From positions 17,545,990 to 17,609,989 of the forward strand of contig NW_020313285.1 in the NCBI RefSeq assembly GCF_003265705.1: 64,000 nt of DNA, written 5' to 3'. The notes below the pieces were generated by a model. That model had not been told where the DNA came from and made no database searches. It saw nothing but the letters and a program-made list of their open reading frames with translations. The position numbers and the translations under genes are program-made. The stretch is from Callorhinus ursinus (taxonomy: Eukaryota > Chordata > Mammalia > Carnivora > Otariidae). Each line of letters begins with the position of its first letter. Position 1 is the stretch's first letter. Below, one piece after another: positions 51,501 to 62,345 of this stretch.

Positions 51501-52182
51501 GTGGGAATGCAAGTTGGTACAGCCACTTTGGAAAACAGTGTTGGAGGTGCCTCAGAAAATTAAAAATAGAGCTACCCTACGACCCAGCAATTGCACTCCT
51601 GGGTATTTACCCCAAAGACACAGATGTAGTGAAAAGAAGGACCATATGCACTCCAGTGTTCATAGCAGCAATGTCCGCAATAGCCAAACTGTGGAAAGAG
51701 CCGAGATGCCCTTCAACAGACGAATGGATAAAGAAGATGTGGCCCATAGATACAGTGGAATATGACTCAGCCATCAGAAAGGATGAATACCCAACTTTTA
51801 CATCCACATGGATGGGTCTGGAGGAGATTATGCTAAGTGAAATAAGTCAAGCAGAGAAAGTCAATTATCATGTGGTTTCACTTATTTGTAGAACATAAGG
51901 AATAGCATGGAGGACATTAGGAGAAGGAAGGGAAAAATGAAGGGGGGGAAATCGGAGGGAGATGAACCATGAGAGACTACGGACTCTGAGAAGTAAACGG
52001 AGGGTTCTAGAGGGGAGGGGGTGGGGGGATGGGTTAGCCCGGTGATGGGTACTAAGGAGGGCACGTTCTGCGTGGAGCACTGGGTGTCATACGCAAACAA
52101 TGAATCATGGAACACTACATCCAAAACTAATGATGTAATGTATGGTGATTAACATAACACAATAAAATAAAATTAAATTAAA
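51501..52182 (+). mobile_element. 5'-truncated carnivoran LINE-1, 3' end only
   Basis: This is an L1 3' fragment of about 680 bp. It opens inside the C-terminal ORF2 region (GGTGGGAATGCAAGTTGGTA, then CCTACGACCCAGCAATTGCA) and passes through the ACTCAGCCATC and ATTATGCTAAGTGAAATAAG blocks. It then runs through a G-rich 3'UTR to GAATCATGGAACACTACAT and a mixed A-rich tail. That 3' end matches the arctoid-type L1 as I remember it. The coding frame is broken by stops. Direct repeats of 15 bp flank it, and the left one starts at a TT/AAAA site, so this is a standard truncated insertion of moderate age. Confidence 0.88.
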
Positions 52183-52197
52183 AAAATACTGTATCAG
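52183..52197 (+). repeat. Right target-site duplication of the truncated L1
   Basis: AAAATACTGTATCAG follows the A-rich L1 tail and differs from the left copy at two positions, consistent with divergence since insertion. Confidence 0.8.
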
Positions 52198-53052
52198 TGT
52201 GAGCTACATAATCCTGCCATTCTGGTGGAAACGTCCTAATTCTTCAACAGAACTTTCCTTTTTTTTTTCTTTCTTTCTTTCTTGGAACAGATGGCAAGAT
52301 TTTTATCTCAAATAGCTCCAATGAGGAAATTGTTATTTCCACCCCTTGTTGGCATGTGCAAGTACACCATGTGCCCTACACGAGCACGTGTGTATGTAGT
52401 CTGCGCTCACTCCTGAGATGCCCACGAGACACTTGCGCTGTCCGTGAGGAGTGAGACGAGAACACCGCGCCGGTCCGCCCCTGCGGGGGTGTCGGATGCC
52501 TGTCTCGGCCCCGCGCCGCTCTCCCCGAGGCCGCCCATGGAATGGTTCCTGCTGACTGTACCACAGCTGTAGCTCGGGCTTTTTCTCTGCACCCTCTGTC
52601 TACCGCAGGCCCGGCAACCTTCTGCAGTGGCCTGGGAGGGCACGGGGGCCCAGCACCCGCCCCGTCTGGGATGGCTGCGGAGTACAGGTACACAGATGGC
52701 CATGGCAGCCAGCCCGTCGGGTGTCACTCCGGTGCCCACGGGGCCTGTGCTCAGAACTCCAGGCCTCCCACCCCTTCATGCATGGCCTCACAATACACAT
52801 GGGGGTCCATGGCAGGCCCTCCCCGCTCCAGGGGCTCCCGGTGGGGCTACACACAAGGCAAGGGCCATTCTTCTGTCAAATCTGCCATGATAGGGTTGGG
52901 AGCCCGTGAACACCCCTGCGTCCGCGGCGGAGACTGAAGCTGAGAGGGACTGCGGACAACTCCCAAGGTTAGACGCTCCTCAGGGTTTCCCACTGGGTGG
53001 CCCGACCTCCTGCGGTCTGTGTTCAGTAATAACCCAGTGATTCCGGATCCCA

Positions 53053-53068
53053 GGGGGGGGGGGGGGGG
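53053..53068 (+). repeat. G16 homopolymer followed by G6
   Basis: Sixteen consecutive G, then TT and six more G. It is the longest G run in the window and has G-quadruplex potential. Length may be unreliable because of sequencing slippage. Confidence 0.9.
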
Positions 53069-55195
53069 TTGGGGGGTGTGGAGCTCCGGATGCCATGTCT
53101 CTGAAACAAACTCCCCACGGGCCTGACACAGCTTGCCATCCATTAAAGGTGGTAAGATGGGGATTTACATTCGGATCCCCACAGAGAACTCTTTTTAAAC
53201 CATGGCTGCCACCACCGTTTCAGGTAATCGACAGACTCATTCACACCCAGATGCTGAATGGCCCATCAACTCATTTATACTGGGGAGGCAATTCTGACAA
53301 TGGTTTAACAGGTTTTCCCTTCCTGAGACCATTTACATGTTAGCGGTGGCCTCCAGGCATGGAGACAGGTACTGAGAAGGGGAGGGGGGGCATCCCTGAT
53401 CACCCTGGCACGTATACCCACGGCTTCACTTCTTCCGAGCCCACAGCAGTCCTGCGGGGTGAGGTGGCTGTGCCTTTGTGCTCCCCTGCTTCAGTGCTTC
53501 ACCGGAGACCAGCCCCGCCAGACGGGCCGTCAGCACTTGCAGGACCCCCACCACCCTCTGCAGAGTGAGGCTTTGTTTGGGGCACCCCCACAGCTGGCAG
53601 AGCCCTACGGAATCAGGCACTACACGAAGCCTTCTGAGTTGGAGAAAGGAGGCAAAGCCAAGAAAACACACTGCCACATAGCCTAGGCCACGTGGGCTTC
53701 TTCACAGTCCTGAGTTGTGGGCTGTGTCCTCGGAGAGGCGGGTTTTAGGGCTCCTTTAGGGCAGTGGGGTCTGAAGACAGGAGCCTGGAGTTCGTGACCC
53801 CATCAAGTAACCAGGAGTGATCTCTGCATGGGGAAAATGTGGGACACAGTTTGGAAAGGATGAGATCCAGAGAGACCCTTCCACAAACATCCACCCCAGG
53901 GAGGCATCTGGGGTGAGCGGTGACCCCCCAGTTCAGGGTCCACATGAATAGTCCCCACGTTGCTTTCTGAGCTGGCTGATTTACCCACTGGCTACACTCT
54001 TTTCATGCCCTCCTGGCAAGGTCACCATGCAATTCGCTTTGCCATTTATATTTGCCAAAACACACAAGTCAAGGAAAGAAAATGGAAGGTAAGTTGGATT
54101 TCATCACCAGTGAAAGGGATCCACAGCGATCGACCCCCAGACCCTCTGCTCTTGGGGCTCTGCTATGCCTTAATTGGGGACACGATGTGGTCAGTTGTCC
54201 AGCTTCAGTTACCATCCAGTCTCCTGGGGCTGGTGCAGGCCATGGGAAGGTTTTTCCCAGTTTGGCAGTTGCTATTTTAGTGGCTTCTGAACCCTCACCT
54301 ACCAGTGCCACTTTGAAAGGAGAGTTCTTTTTGCTTAGAGCCTTGCTCCATTTTGTCACCAAACACAAAGACCAGGCTTTCTTCTGTTTCTGTACCCTGG
54401 GGAAAAAAATCCAGGATGCAGACCCACAACCACCGAGCCACTTTCTACCAGGGGACACTCTTACAAGTAGGCCCGCTATAGGATCCATTGTCTTCAGGAC
54501 ACACGATCTGGATCGCACCAAGAGACAGCAGCTGAGGAGGTAACCCAAACGTGAAGGTACTGAGCCCACGGGACGGGCGCTAAGAGTTGGGGGCTCTGCC
54601 AGGACTGCGCCTCCGTGGTACGGGGAGGGCTGGGCCCCAGCTCTACCACCTCCCCCTCACCACGTGTGCACACCCGGGCAGAGGCTAGGCAGCACGCTCA
54701 CAGCCCAAGGACCCCAGGGAGCCCTGAGCACCATCACCGGTCTTGTCCATCTTTCATAATTCAGGAGAAGCAGGGTTAGAAAAAGTGCATGAGCAACGGA
54801 CATAATTGATATGTGGCAAGCAGACGAGCTGGCGGCCTCTTGAATCATAAAGTTTAAATAACGGTGGTTTAACACCAGATGTAAGTGCAGCTGTCCTGAG
54901 CGGAACGCCATTAGCTCCATTAAGATGGGAGATGCTGCTTTTCCCAGCTCAGCATCCCCAGGAAAACATCACACCTGCCATCTCTGTGCTGCAAGCAGCT
55001 GACTTGATGCGGGAGCCTACCAGTGCCTTTTCAGATCAGATCCATCAAGGGGCTGGGGCATTCACAGAGCAGGGGAGAAGGGGCTGCAGACCAACTGAGG
55101 AGGGCCCACGATGCCCGCCCTGAGCGTGCGCTGGACAAGACCTTGACTACAGGTATTCCTAGGTGGCCTGGCTCTTCATGCCCCACGGAGGGTGT

Positions 55196-55345
55196 GGGAT
55201 GAGAGGAGGGAAAGAGTGGCAGAACAGGGGAGGAAGGGAGAGGTGGGCAAGAAACAGAGGGACAGAGAGAAGGGAGGGTGGAGGGAGGACGAGGCAAGGG
55301 AGGGAGGGGACCATGGAAGGGGAGAGAGAGCGACTGGAAAAGGAA
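55196..55345 (+). repeat. Polypurine (GA-rich) tract, about 150 bp
   Basis: Nearly all A/G with few pyrimidines, made of GAGG, GGGA and AGAG units. It has triplex (H-DNA) potential. It accounts for the stop-free plus-strand frame at 55163-55798. Confidence 0.8.
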
Positions 55346-56639
55346 GTCCTTCCCCAGGTTTGCCAAGTCCCCGGAGGGCAGGGTGAACTGATCTGGGCAG
55401 GTAGGGAATGTGATTCGGCCTACCTGTGCTGGTTAATGGCCAATGTTTCCATTCCAATCAGGAAATATTTTCGGGGCCACTGGATACAAAGGGAAAGTGT
55501 GACGATGTCAACAATAGCACGGGACACCAGGGTTGAAACACAACCACAAACACACCCGTGGAGAGAGCCTCCAGCCAGCATCCCCGACCCCTACCTGAGA
55601 GCATGGTGCTGGGCACAGGGCAGTCTCGAGTTACAGGCAGCCAGCAGACCCAGAGCGGGAAGAGAGTTCTCCAAGGCCCCTGGGGCAATTCAGAAGGAAG
55701 GCGAACTGTCGGAGTCAGGCAGAAAAATTTTCTATTTTCCTGGCAATGAAATTACTGTAACTCTTCACCCGGCAAAGAGAACACGGGGATCACCATGAGC
55801 TACCAATCAATGCCAAGGTGGCCAGACCCAAAGAGACAAGGACGCATCTGTCCTGCTGTCTGCCTGCCGCATGACTTTCCCCGTGTCAGGAGGCGGTGCG
55901 GATGCACACAGAAGAGACATGGACCCTCCTCCTCCAGGAGCCCACACCTGGCTAGGGAGTGAAATCAGCTGAGTGCCTGTGCCTGCCGTGGGCTCCATGG
56001 CCAGGCTGCAGGAGCACAGAGGATGGAGCCTCCGGACCTTGTGGAGGAGTGGGTGGTGGCCACGGAAGTCAAAGGAGGCGCTCGTTCCAGGCGCCGGGCC
56101 ATTCTCCTATGCACCCTCCTGGGATCACGGCACACACCCAGGTGACAGATGCCTCTCTGCAGCCAGCGAGTAGGCGAAACACTGGGGCCACGAGCCATGA
56201 CCAGGACCTGGGCTGCAGGAGCCCCAGGGGCCCCAGGAGCTGCAACGCCATCACCTCTGCACAACGGGGCTGCCAGGAGCCGGAGATGTCGGCAGTCCAC
56301 AGGATGGCGGCTTGGCCCCGAGCCTCCTAGACACGCACCCGGAGCTGTGCTGCTGAGCACCACTCCCGCCTGGCTGATTGCCCGGAAGCAGCCTGTCCAA
56401 GAAGATCCAGACCGCTCTTGTGGTATCATCCTTTGCTCCTGTCTATCAAGTACCAAACCAAAGAATTGAATTTTTAAAACACAACAAAGGTATTTGTGTC
56501 TCACTGAGCAGCGAGAGGAAAACAACACAGGAATACTTAGCGGGAGCCACAGCTGGGGAAATTTTCCTGAGCTAAGAGATTGCTGGGCAGGCAATGTCTA
56601 TAGACGTTTCTCATTTAAGTGGAAATCCCTCCTGAGACC

Positions 56640-56890
56640 CTAGACAGCAATAGCTAACACACCCAGGGCTCACTAGTGCCGGGTACTGTTCCAAGAGGCT
56701 TGTGTGTATCGACCATGTAATCCTCACGACTACCTTATGAGGTATGAACCCTTACTAGGTGTGCTTCACACATGCGGGAACTGAGGTGTAGAGAGGTTAA
56801 GCAACCAGCCCAAGGTCACTCAGACTGAAAGCAGAAGAGCCGGGATTTGAACCCAGGCAGCCTGAGCCCAGAATCCATCAACTTGACTGT
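56640..56890 (-). repeat. MIR, antisense, near full length
   Basis: TAGTGCCGGGTACTGTTCCA, GTAATCCTCACGACTACCTT, GAGGTGTAGAGAGGTTAAGC and CCAGCCCAAGGTCACTCAGA follow the reverse MIR well. GCCGGGATTTGAACCCAGGC closes the match. Confidence 0.85.
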
Positions 56891-57359
56891 GAGTGTTGTC
56901 ATGAATGGTAAATAGTCCAGTGAAAGCATTAAATTAACTTTCACAAGAACTGCTCACAATTCTGGGGACCTTTGCAGCTGGTTTACGGAGGGATTTATCT
57001 ACTTCGTTTTAATAGACCTTGACATAATTAGTTTTGGGAATCTATCCCAGAAAGAATTCCAAAAGGGACTTTTCCAAGAGGGAAGGAGGGAAATGCTTTG
57101 GCACTCTGAGCCCTCCGAGTCCTTCTGCCGCAGAGGGAAGGGATGAGTCGTCTTTCGTTGGAAGGCAGGACCCCAGGCAACTGGGCGGGGGGCACTGGTG
57201 GTTCTCCCACACCACATGCTCTGTTGTCCTCAGACCTCATCTAAACACCACAGACGTGACAGAGACAACATTCTTCTTCACCGCAGGCTCACTCCATGCC
57301 AAGTCCCACTCCTCATCCTAGCCTCGCGGTGAGCCCGTGACGCAGCCGAGGCACAGAGG

Positions 57360-57475
57360 GCAGTGACATGTGCCTTGTCAACTTGGACACACAGCAGTGC
57401 CCGGGATGGTGACTGAAGCATGGATGTGCTCAAACACGAATGAACGAATGGACGAATGAATGAATGGATCTGGAT
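57360..57475. repeat. (GAAT)n-rich stretch at a probable L2/MIR end
   Basis: ATGTGCTCAAACACGAATGA followed by GAATGG and GAATGAATGAATGG units looks like the decayed GCTCAATAAATG..GAATGAATGA end of L2. Weak. Confidence 0.4.
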
Positions 57476-59881
57476 CCAAACCAAGGTGCCTGCTCAGTGC
57501 GCCACCCTGCATCCCCTATGCTCCTCTCCTTCTCCGTCCACTGACAGCACGGGCTGTGCGTAGGCAGCGGAGGACATGTGACTCTTTCTCTCCCTTGCAC
57601 GGCCCCATCCGTGGGGGGAGACTGGCCGATGCCGCCCTGTCCTGAAGTCTGTGGTCTCCCACCGTCACCATCATCACCACCCCCTGGTACATTGACTGCT
57701 CTATAGCTTTTCCAAGTTTTTGTGCGGAGACCAGATGGACGCCTGAATGCCCTCCCAGGCAATGGCACCCATCCCCCAGGAGCAGCACCCTGCTGCCCCT
57801 GGCCCAGAAGCCTCACAGAGGAGACTATGCTCCTGCCCCTCTTGGCTGTCTCAAGACGAGGCCCTCCTGGGCCCGGGCCGGACAGCAGGGGGTGGACACC
57901 TGACCTATGTCAGCCCCCGGGGCTGGCCCTGACTCTTGCCCAGCCCAGGCCTCCAAGTTGAGGGAGGAGTGGGCGAGAAGCAACAAGCCACCTTCTCGTG
58001 TGTGGCCCCACACAGCAGGGCCACTACGTGGAGCGCGCCGTGAGAGCTCAGCAGGGACTGGCAGCTATGTCTTGGCTGATGGGGACGAGCGGCCCAGGTG
58101 AGGTGCCGCAGGCTTGGGGGCACTGTGGCCGCCAGCAGCAGAGAGGGTGCTCACAGTTCTGAGAGCCCCTGCAGCCTCTCCATCCGAAGTGGAAATGCCG
58201 AAGCTGGGTCAGGAGGAGGCATACCAGCAACACGGTGGCTGTCAGAAGAGAAGCAGGGGCCGTTCTCCGTAATAGAAATATCACATTTCTTCCCCAATAG
58301 TGAGTTTTAATTTATTTATCTAGCCGAGCCATGATGGATATAGTCTGCCCAAATACATTACATGGGGATAATGCAATCTCTTATCCAGAAAACCACCATA
58401 TTATAGATACTATCAAGCTACTTTCTCAAAAGTGTTTGGTACCCTAGCAACCAAAAAAGAAAAAAAATTAAAAAACAACAACGATGAAGACATAAAAATT
58501 ACACTGCATCTGCGATACTTTGTTGAAATTAGTTTTGCAATAAAGCATATATTGTAAGAAGAAAGTTTTAATGATATATCAGTTTGGCAAAAATCTGATT
58601 ACAAAGCAAAAACACATATATCTAAGTAAACTTGCAGAGCTTTTAAAAATAAAACTTGGCAAGGCAGTCCTGGGCAAGCTCTATCGGAAAGGGTGCTGGA
58701 TTTTTTTCTTTTTTTCCTCCTTAATGGTAAAGTCTGCACCAAGCAAGAAGCCCTTCCTCCGCACGCAACTCAGCGATGCCGGCCTCAATCCCGAATCGCA
58801 GTGAGCAGCAGTAAGCACTGGGGCTCAGAAGCTTACACAGATGGCAGACGCTTGCCTGGACCTACAAACCAAGTAAAATCTCTCTGCCCCCAAAGCTGGA
58901 ATGCATGTCTCTCGCTGTGGAATTACATGGCGAGGCCCCAGCAAGACAGCTGCCACATCGTGCTATGGGTGCTATGAGCAGCCCCTCCGCTCCGTGGCCC
59001 TGGGATTGGTGGTTTCGAAGCCCGCACGGCAGCTGCCTGTCACCAGCTGGGCGGCGAAGGCTGTGCTCGGTGACGACCCCCTCGGCAGCCGGCTTGAGCC
59101 TGAGAATGCCAAGACCCCGAGACGTGTGGGCTCCCCACGCACTGTCCTATTACCGGGCTCTCTTCATGGCATTTCGTTCTGTAATATTCTCTGTGGCCAA
59201 TCTCTTCCACCGGCTGGAGTGCCTTGGGGGCAAGTCCATGTGTTAGGCGACACTTGGCACACAGCAGCCCTCCCTCAATGGGAGTTGGGCAGTTGCACGA
59301 ATGGCAGGCTCCAGACCTGGCAGGGGGGCGGGGGGTAAGGCAGAGAGATGATCAAGAGACAAGCCCCATCTCGGGCAGCTTACAGCGTGGTTGCCAGGAG
59401 AGGAGGGAGAAAGGTGCACGGGGAATCTTCGGCAACCCCCATGTCCGGTCTCCCTTCTGTTAATTCCTTGACCTTCCCAGGCTCCTCACCTTGGGCCTTC
59501 CTCATTTCCCTGCTACAGGAAAAAGAATAAACTCATTATATTACAATGCCAGGCATATTATCTTGAGAGGTATTTTCATTTCCCAAGAAAATATGAGGCA
59601 GGAAAGGTTTAACCCAGAAGAGCAAATACGAGAAGGTCAGACATGGTGGGCTGTGGTTGAAGCTGTTAACGGAGGAGAAGAAATCTGTTTTTAAAATACG
59701 TATGTACATGTACCTTACTGATTATATTTCTTAGCCTATATTGATTGCCTTTCCAAATAAATTGTGGCCTTTTAGAAAGGGCCAGGCATGCAGACTTCAC
59801 CAGCAGAGGCTGAGGGCAGAGGGTCTTTGAAGGGAGCCTGCTAGAAGGAAAAGTCTACTGGGGAGATCGGAGCACAATCTC

Positions 59882-59892
59882 GGGGGGGGGGG
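59882..59892 (+). repeat. G11 homopolymer
   Basis: Eleven consecutive G followed by CGC. Confidence 0.9.
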
Positions 59893-60743
59893 CGCTTTAT
59901 GTCAGGGAGAAACCAGACTTGAGGAGGCTTCCACAGCAGATGATCCTCAAGGCCTTGGGAAAGAAGTGAAAAGGCAAAGGTGGAACGTGGTGACGAGGAA
60001 CAAAGAACCAGACTCCTGACCCAGGGTCCTGCAGAACACAGGGGCTGGGGACAACGGCTCCTTGGCAGGGAGGTGGCACTCAGTGAAAAGCTGAGCCGAT
60101 CCCCACTCCCTGGGCAGGAAGGGAGTGCCCTGAGACTGGGCTACCCTCCAAAGGCCACATGTGTGCTCCCCTTCCCTGCTCAGGCTGGCAACACTTGGTG
60201 GACATTAACACTTTGGGTTAGGACCCAAGGTAGGAAGCTTTCCTTTTTGTTTCCCTGGAAAGGCTTGTCAATGCTCAAGGAACAACATCACCCAAAGTTT
60301 TGCTTTAAAAAATAAACAAAGACCCTCCAGCACAATAACAAGCCATGTAAACCTGAGCTCTGCCTCCCAGTAGCTTTGGCCAGCATGGAAACAAGGCCCC
60401 ACTGTGTCCAACCAGAGACATGAGAGGTTCTAAGCTGAGATGCACCTGCAGCACCCACACGCACTAGCCTGCTTACGGGGGTGGGAGAATGCCCTAGGCC
60501 CCAGAAGACCATGCTCTTGCCACCTCCAGCTCTCCAGTGGCCCCGGTAACTTCCTGTTCTCCCCCCTAAATCTCTGTACACTGCACGAACTCGCTGACAG
60601 GCCTCCTGAAATATAACTGGAGAGATTCCATTCCACAGACCCTTAGCAAGGCTCCAGCTAAATGCACTGGGTGGAATCTACAACCTACAATTTTCTGTAA
60701 CATTGTTCCCAGGGTGGGGAGGTAGAGATGGAACAAAAAGGAG

Positions 60744-60787
60744 AAAAAAAAAAAAAAAAAGAAAGACAGAAAGAAAAAAGAAAGCTA
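60744..60787 (+). repeat. A17 run and A/G-rich tail
   Basis: Seventeen A (60744-60760) followed by GAAAGACAGAAAGAAAAAAG. It resembles a decayed retroelement tail, but no SINE or L1 body precedes it. Confidence 0.8.
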
Positions 60788-62204
60788 AGCGAAGGAAATA
60801 TAATTTCAAACTCATTCATGATTTATCTCTTCCCTCCCTGTGGCTGCAGGGGATTCTAACTCTGCTGCAAGATGGCCTGGCTGTACCCAGGACAAGGAGG
60901 CTTGCCACTGGAGCTGCAAACAGCTCGGGCAACCTTAACCCTTCCTTTGCTGGTTGCTTCCAGCCCTCACGTGGCTGCTACTTGGCCTGGCATTTGGTGG
61001 AACTCAGCAGCTGGGCAGGACATCACAGGCTCCCTGGGGCACGCAGGTGGGTGCACCTGGTTCACAGAGAGACTTGCCTCATTCTCCACACAAACAAAAT
61101 TCTCCGGAGCCAAACGGAACAGAAAATGTTTGAAATCTGTGTCCTTTCCACTTCTGTTGGGTCTCTCCTTTTTCCAATGCCTTCCCTTTGAAATGCTGTA
61201 AAGCCCTGAAGGGAGATGAGCTGCAGAGGGAAGGAGCCTTTCAGGAATGTCAGCTCCCACGACAGCAAGCCCAGGCAGCGGGGCCAACTGGGCGCTCCAC
61301 CGCCACCCGGGCCGTTGGCACCGACGGGCTCCGTCTACAAAGGAGTCTGCAGCATTGCCCCACGTGGTTCATAAAAGCCCTTCCTCACACATTTCCCCCC
61401 CTTCAGTCCGCTTCTGCCATTTAATCAAGGATTTTTAACTTCCAGAAGGAAAGGGGACACAGGGGCCTTGGAAGGAGTGGATGAGGCCATTAATCAATGG
61501 TCTCCTCATGCTCGTGGGAAGAAGCCAATGGGAAGAAGCCAATTCGTACAGCTGAGTATCAGATTCCAATTAGTGCCTGTGACAGGATGAAGGGGTTAAT
61601 GCCCATGTCGCCAGGCAAAAGGAACCCCGGGAAAACTCACTCCGCCAGTCTGGCCTTCGGCAAGTATCTCTCTATGTATACATCCAGCTGAGCTTTCCTT
61701 TCCATTCTGCATAGCGAACAGTCATTGTTTAAAAATGTCACGATAATCATCAGCTTTTGCGGCAAAGATATGAAAAATGTATTGCAAGATCAAAAGGATG
61801 ATATTGTCTTCCAGCAGATTACACATTCCGCCCACAGAAAGGGCTAATCTGATGTCCTCAGAGAGGAAATAGGTAAACATTTTCAACATTATCGCCATCT
61901 GTGTTTCATTTCTTTGGGTTGGCTCAAGAAAACAGTTATTTATGTATAAATAAAAAAGAATGATTTTTGTCCTTAAGAAAATAGTAATGGAAGCCTTGAA
62001 ATACCTGCCTTGGGCTGTACAATGCGAGCCGGTACCACCAGGAGGAAACATGTGGGCCACCACCCAACCTTGTCAGGTAGAAAGAGCCACGCTCCCATTT
62101 CCGTTCTGGCTCCACTCCAGCTTGCAGTGAGTTTAGGAACTGGCCAAGGTGTCCCACCCAACTGGTTTCATGAGGGGAGAGGGGCTCCCCTTGAGGGGGA
62201 CTCC

Positions 62205-62345
62205 AGAGAGGTGCCCTGGGTTTGGAATCCCAGCCCCTCCACGTTGGCACGGTATTTGTCCCCGAGTCTGTGCCCCAGCTCTAAAATGGGGATGACCGGG
62301 CCTCAGGGGTGTGCCCCAAGATGATGGGCAACTGCTGGCCAGGGA
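62205..62345 (+). repeat. MIR, sense
   Basis: GGGTTTGGAATCCCAGCCCC, ACGGTATTTGTCCCCGAGTC and CAGCTCTAAAATGGGGATGA match the MIR middle. Confidence 0.7.

Larger units (their letters stand above)
52198..56639. other. GC-rich intron with simple repeats
   Basis: Holds (TTTC)n at 52260-52285, a short CpG cluster at 52440-52540, the G16 run and the polypurine tract. AT-rich islands at 53150-53345 and 54745-54945 stand out. No exon recognised. Confidence 0.4.
56891..62204. other. Intron, unassigned
   Basis: No gene recognised. AT-rich at 58290-58720 and 61410-61990, otherwise GC-rich. Homopolymers at 59882 and 60744 are listed separately. Confidence 0.4.

Noticed and set aside
52440..52540. CpG cluster considered as a CpG island
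   Set aside because: About 100 bp, well below the usual 200-500 bp, with no associated gene start.
55163..55798. A 211-codon plus-strand open frame rich in Arg, Glu and Gly
   Set aside because: Explained by the polypurine tract at 55196-55345.
55965..56594. A 209-codon minus-strand open frame
   Set aside because: GC-rich chance frame; no recognised domain or splice context.
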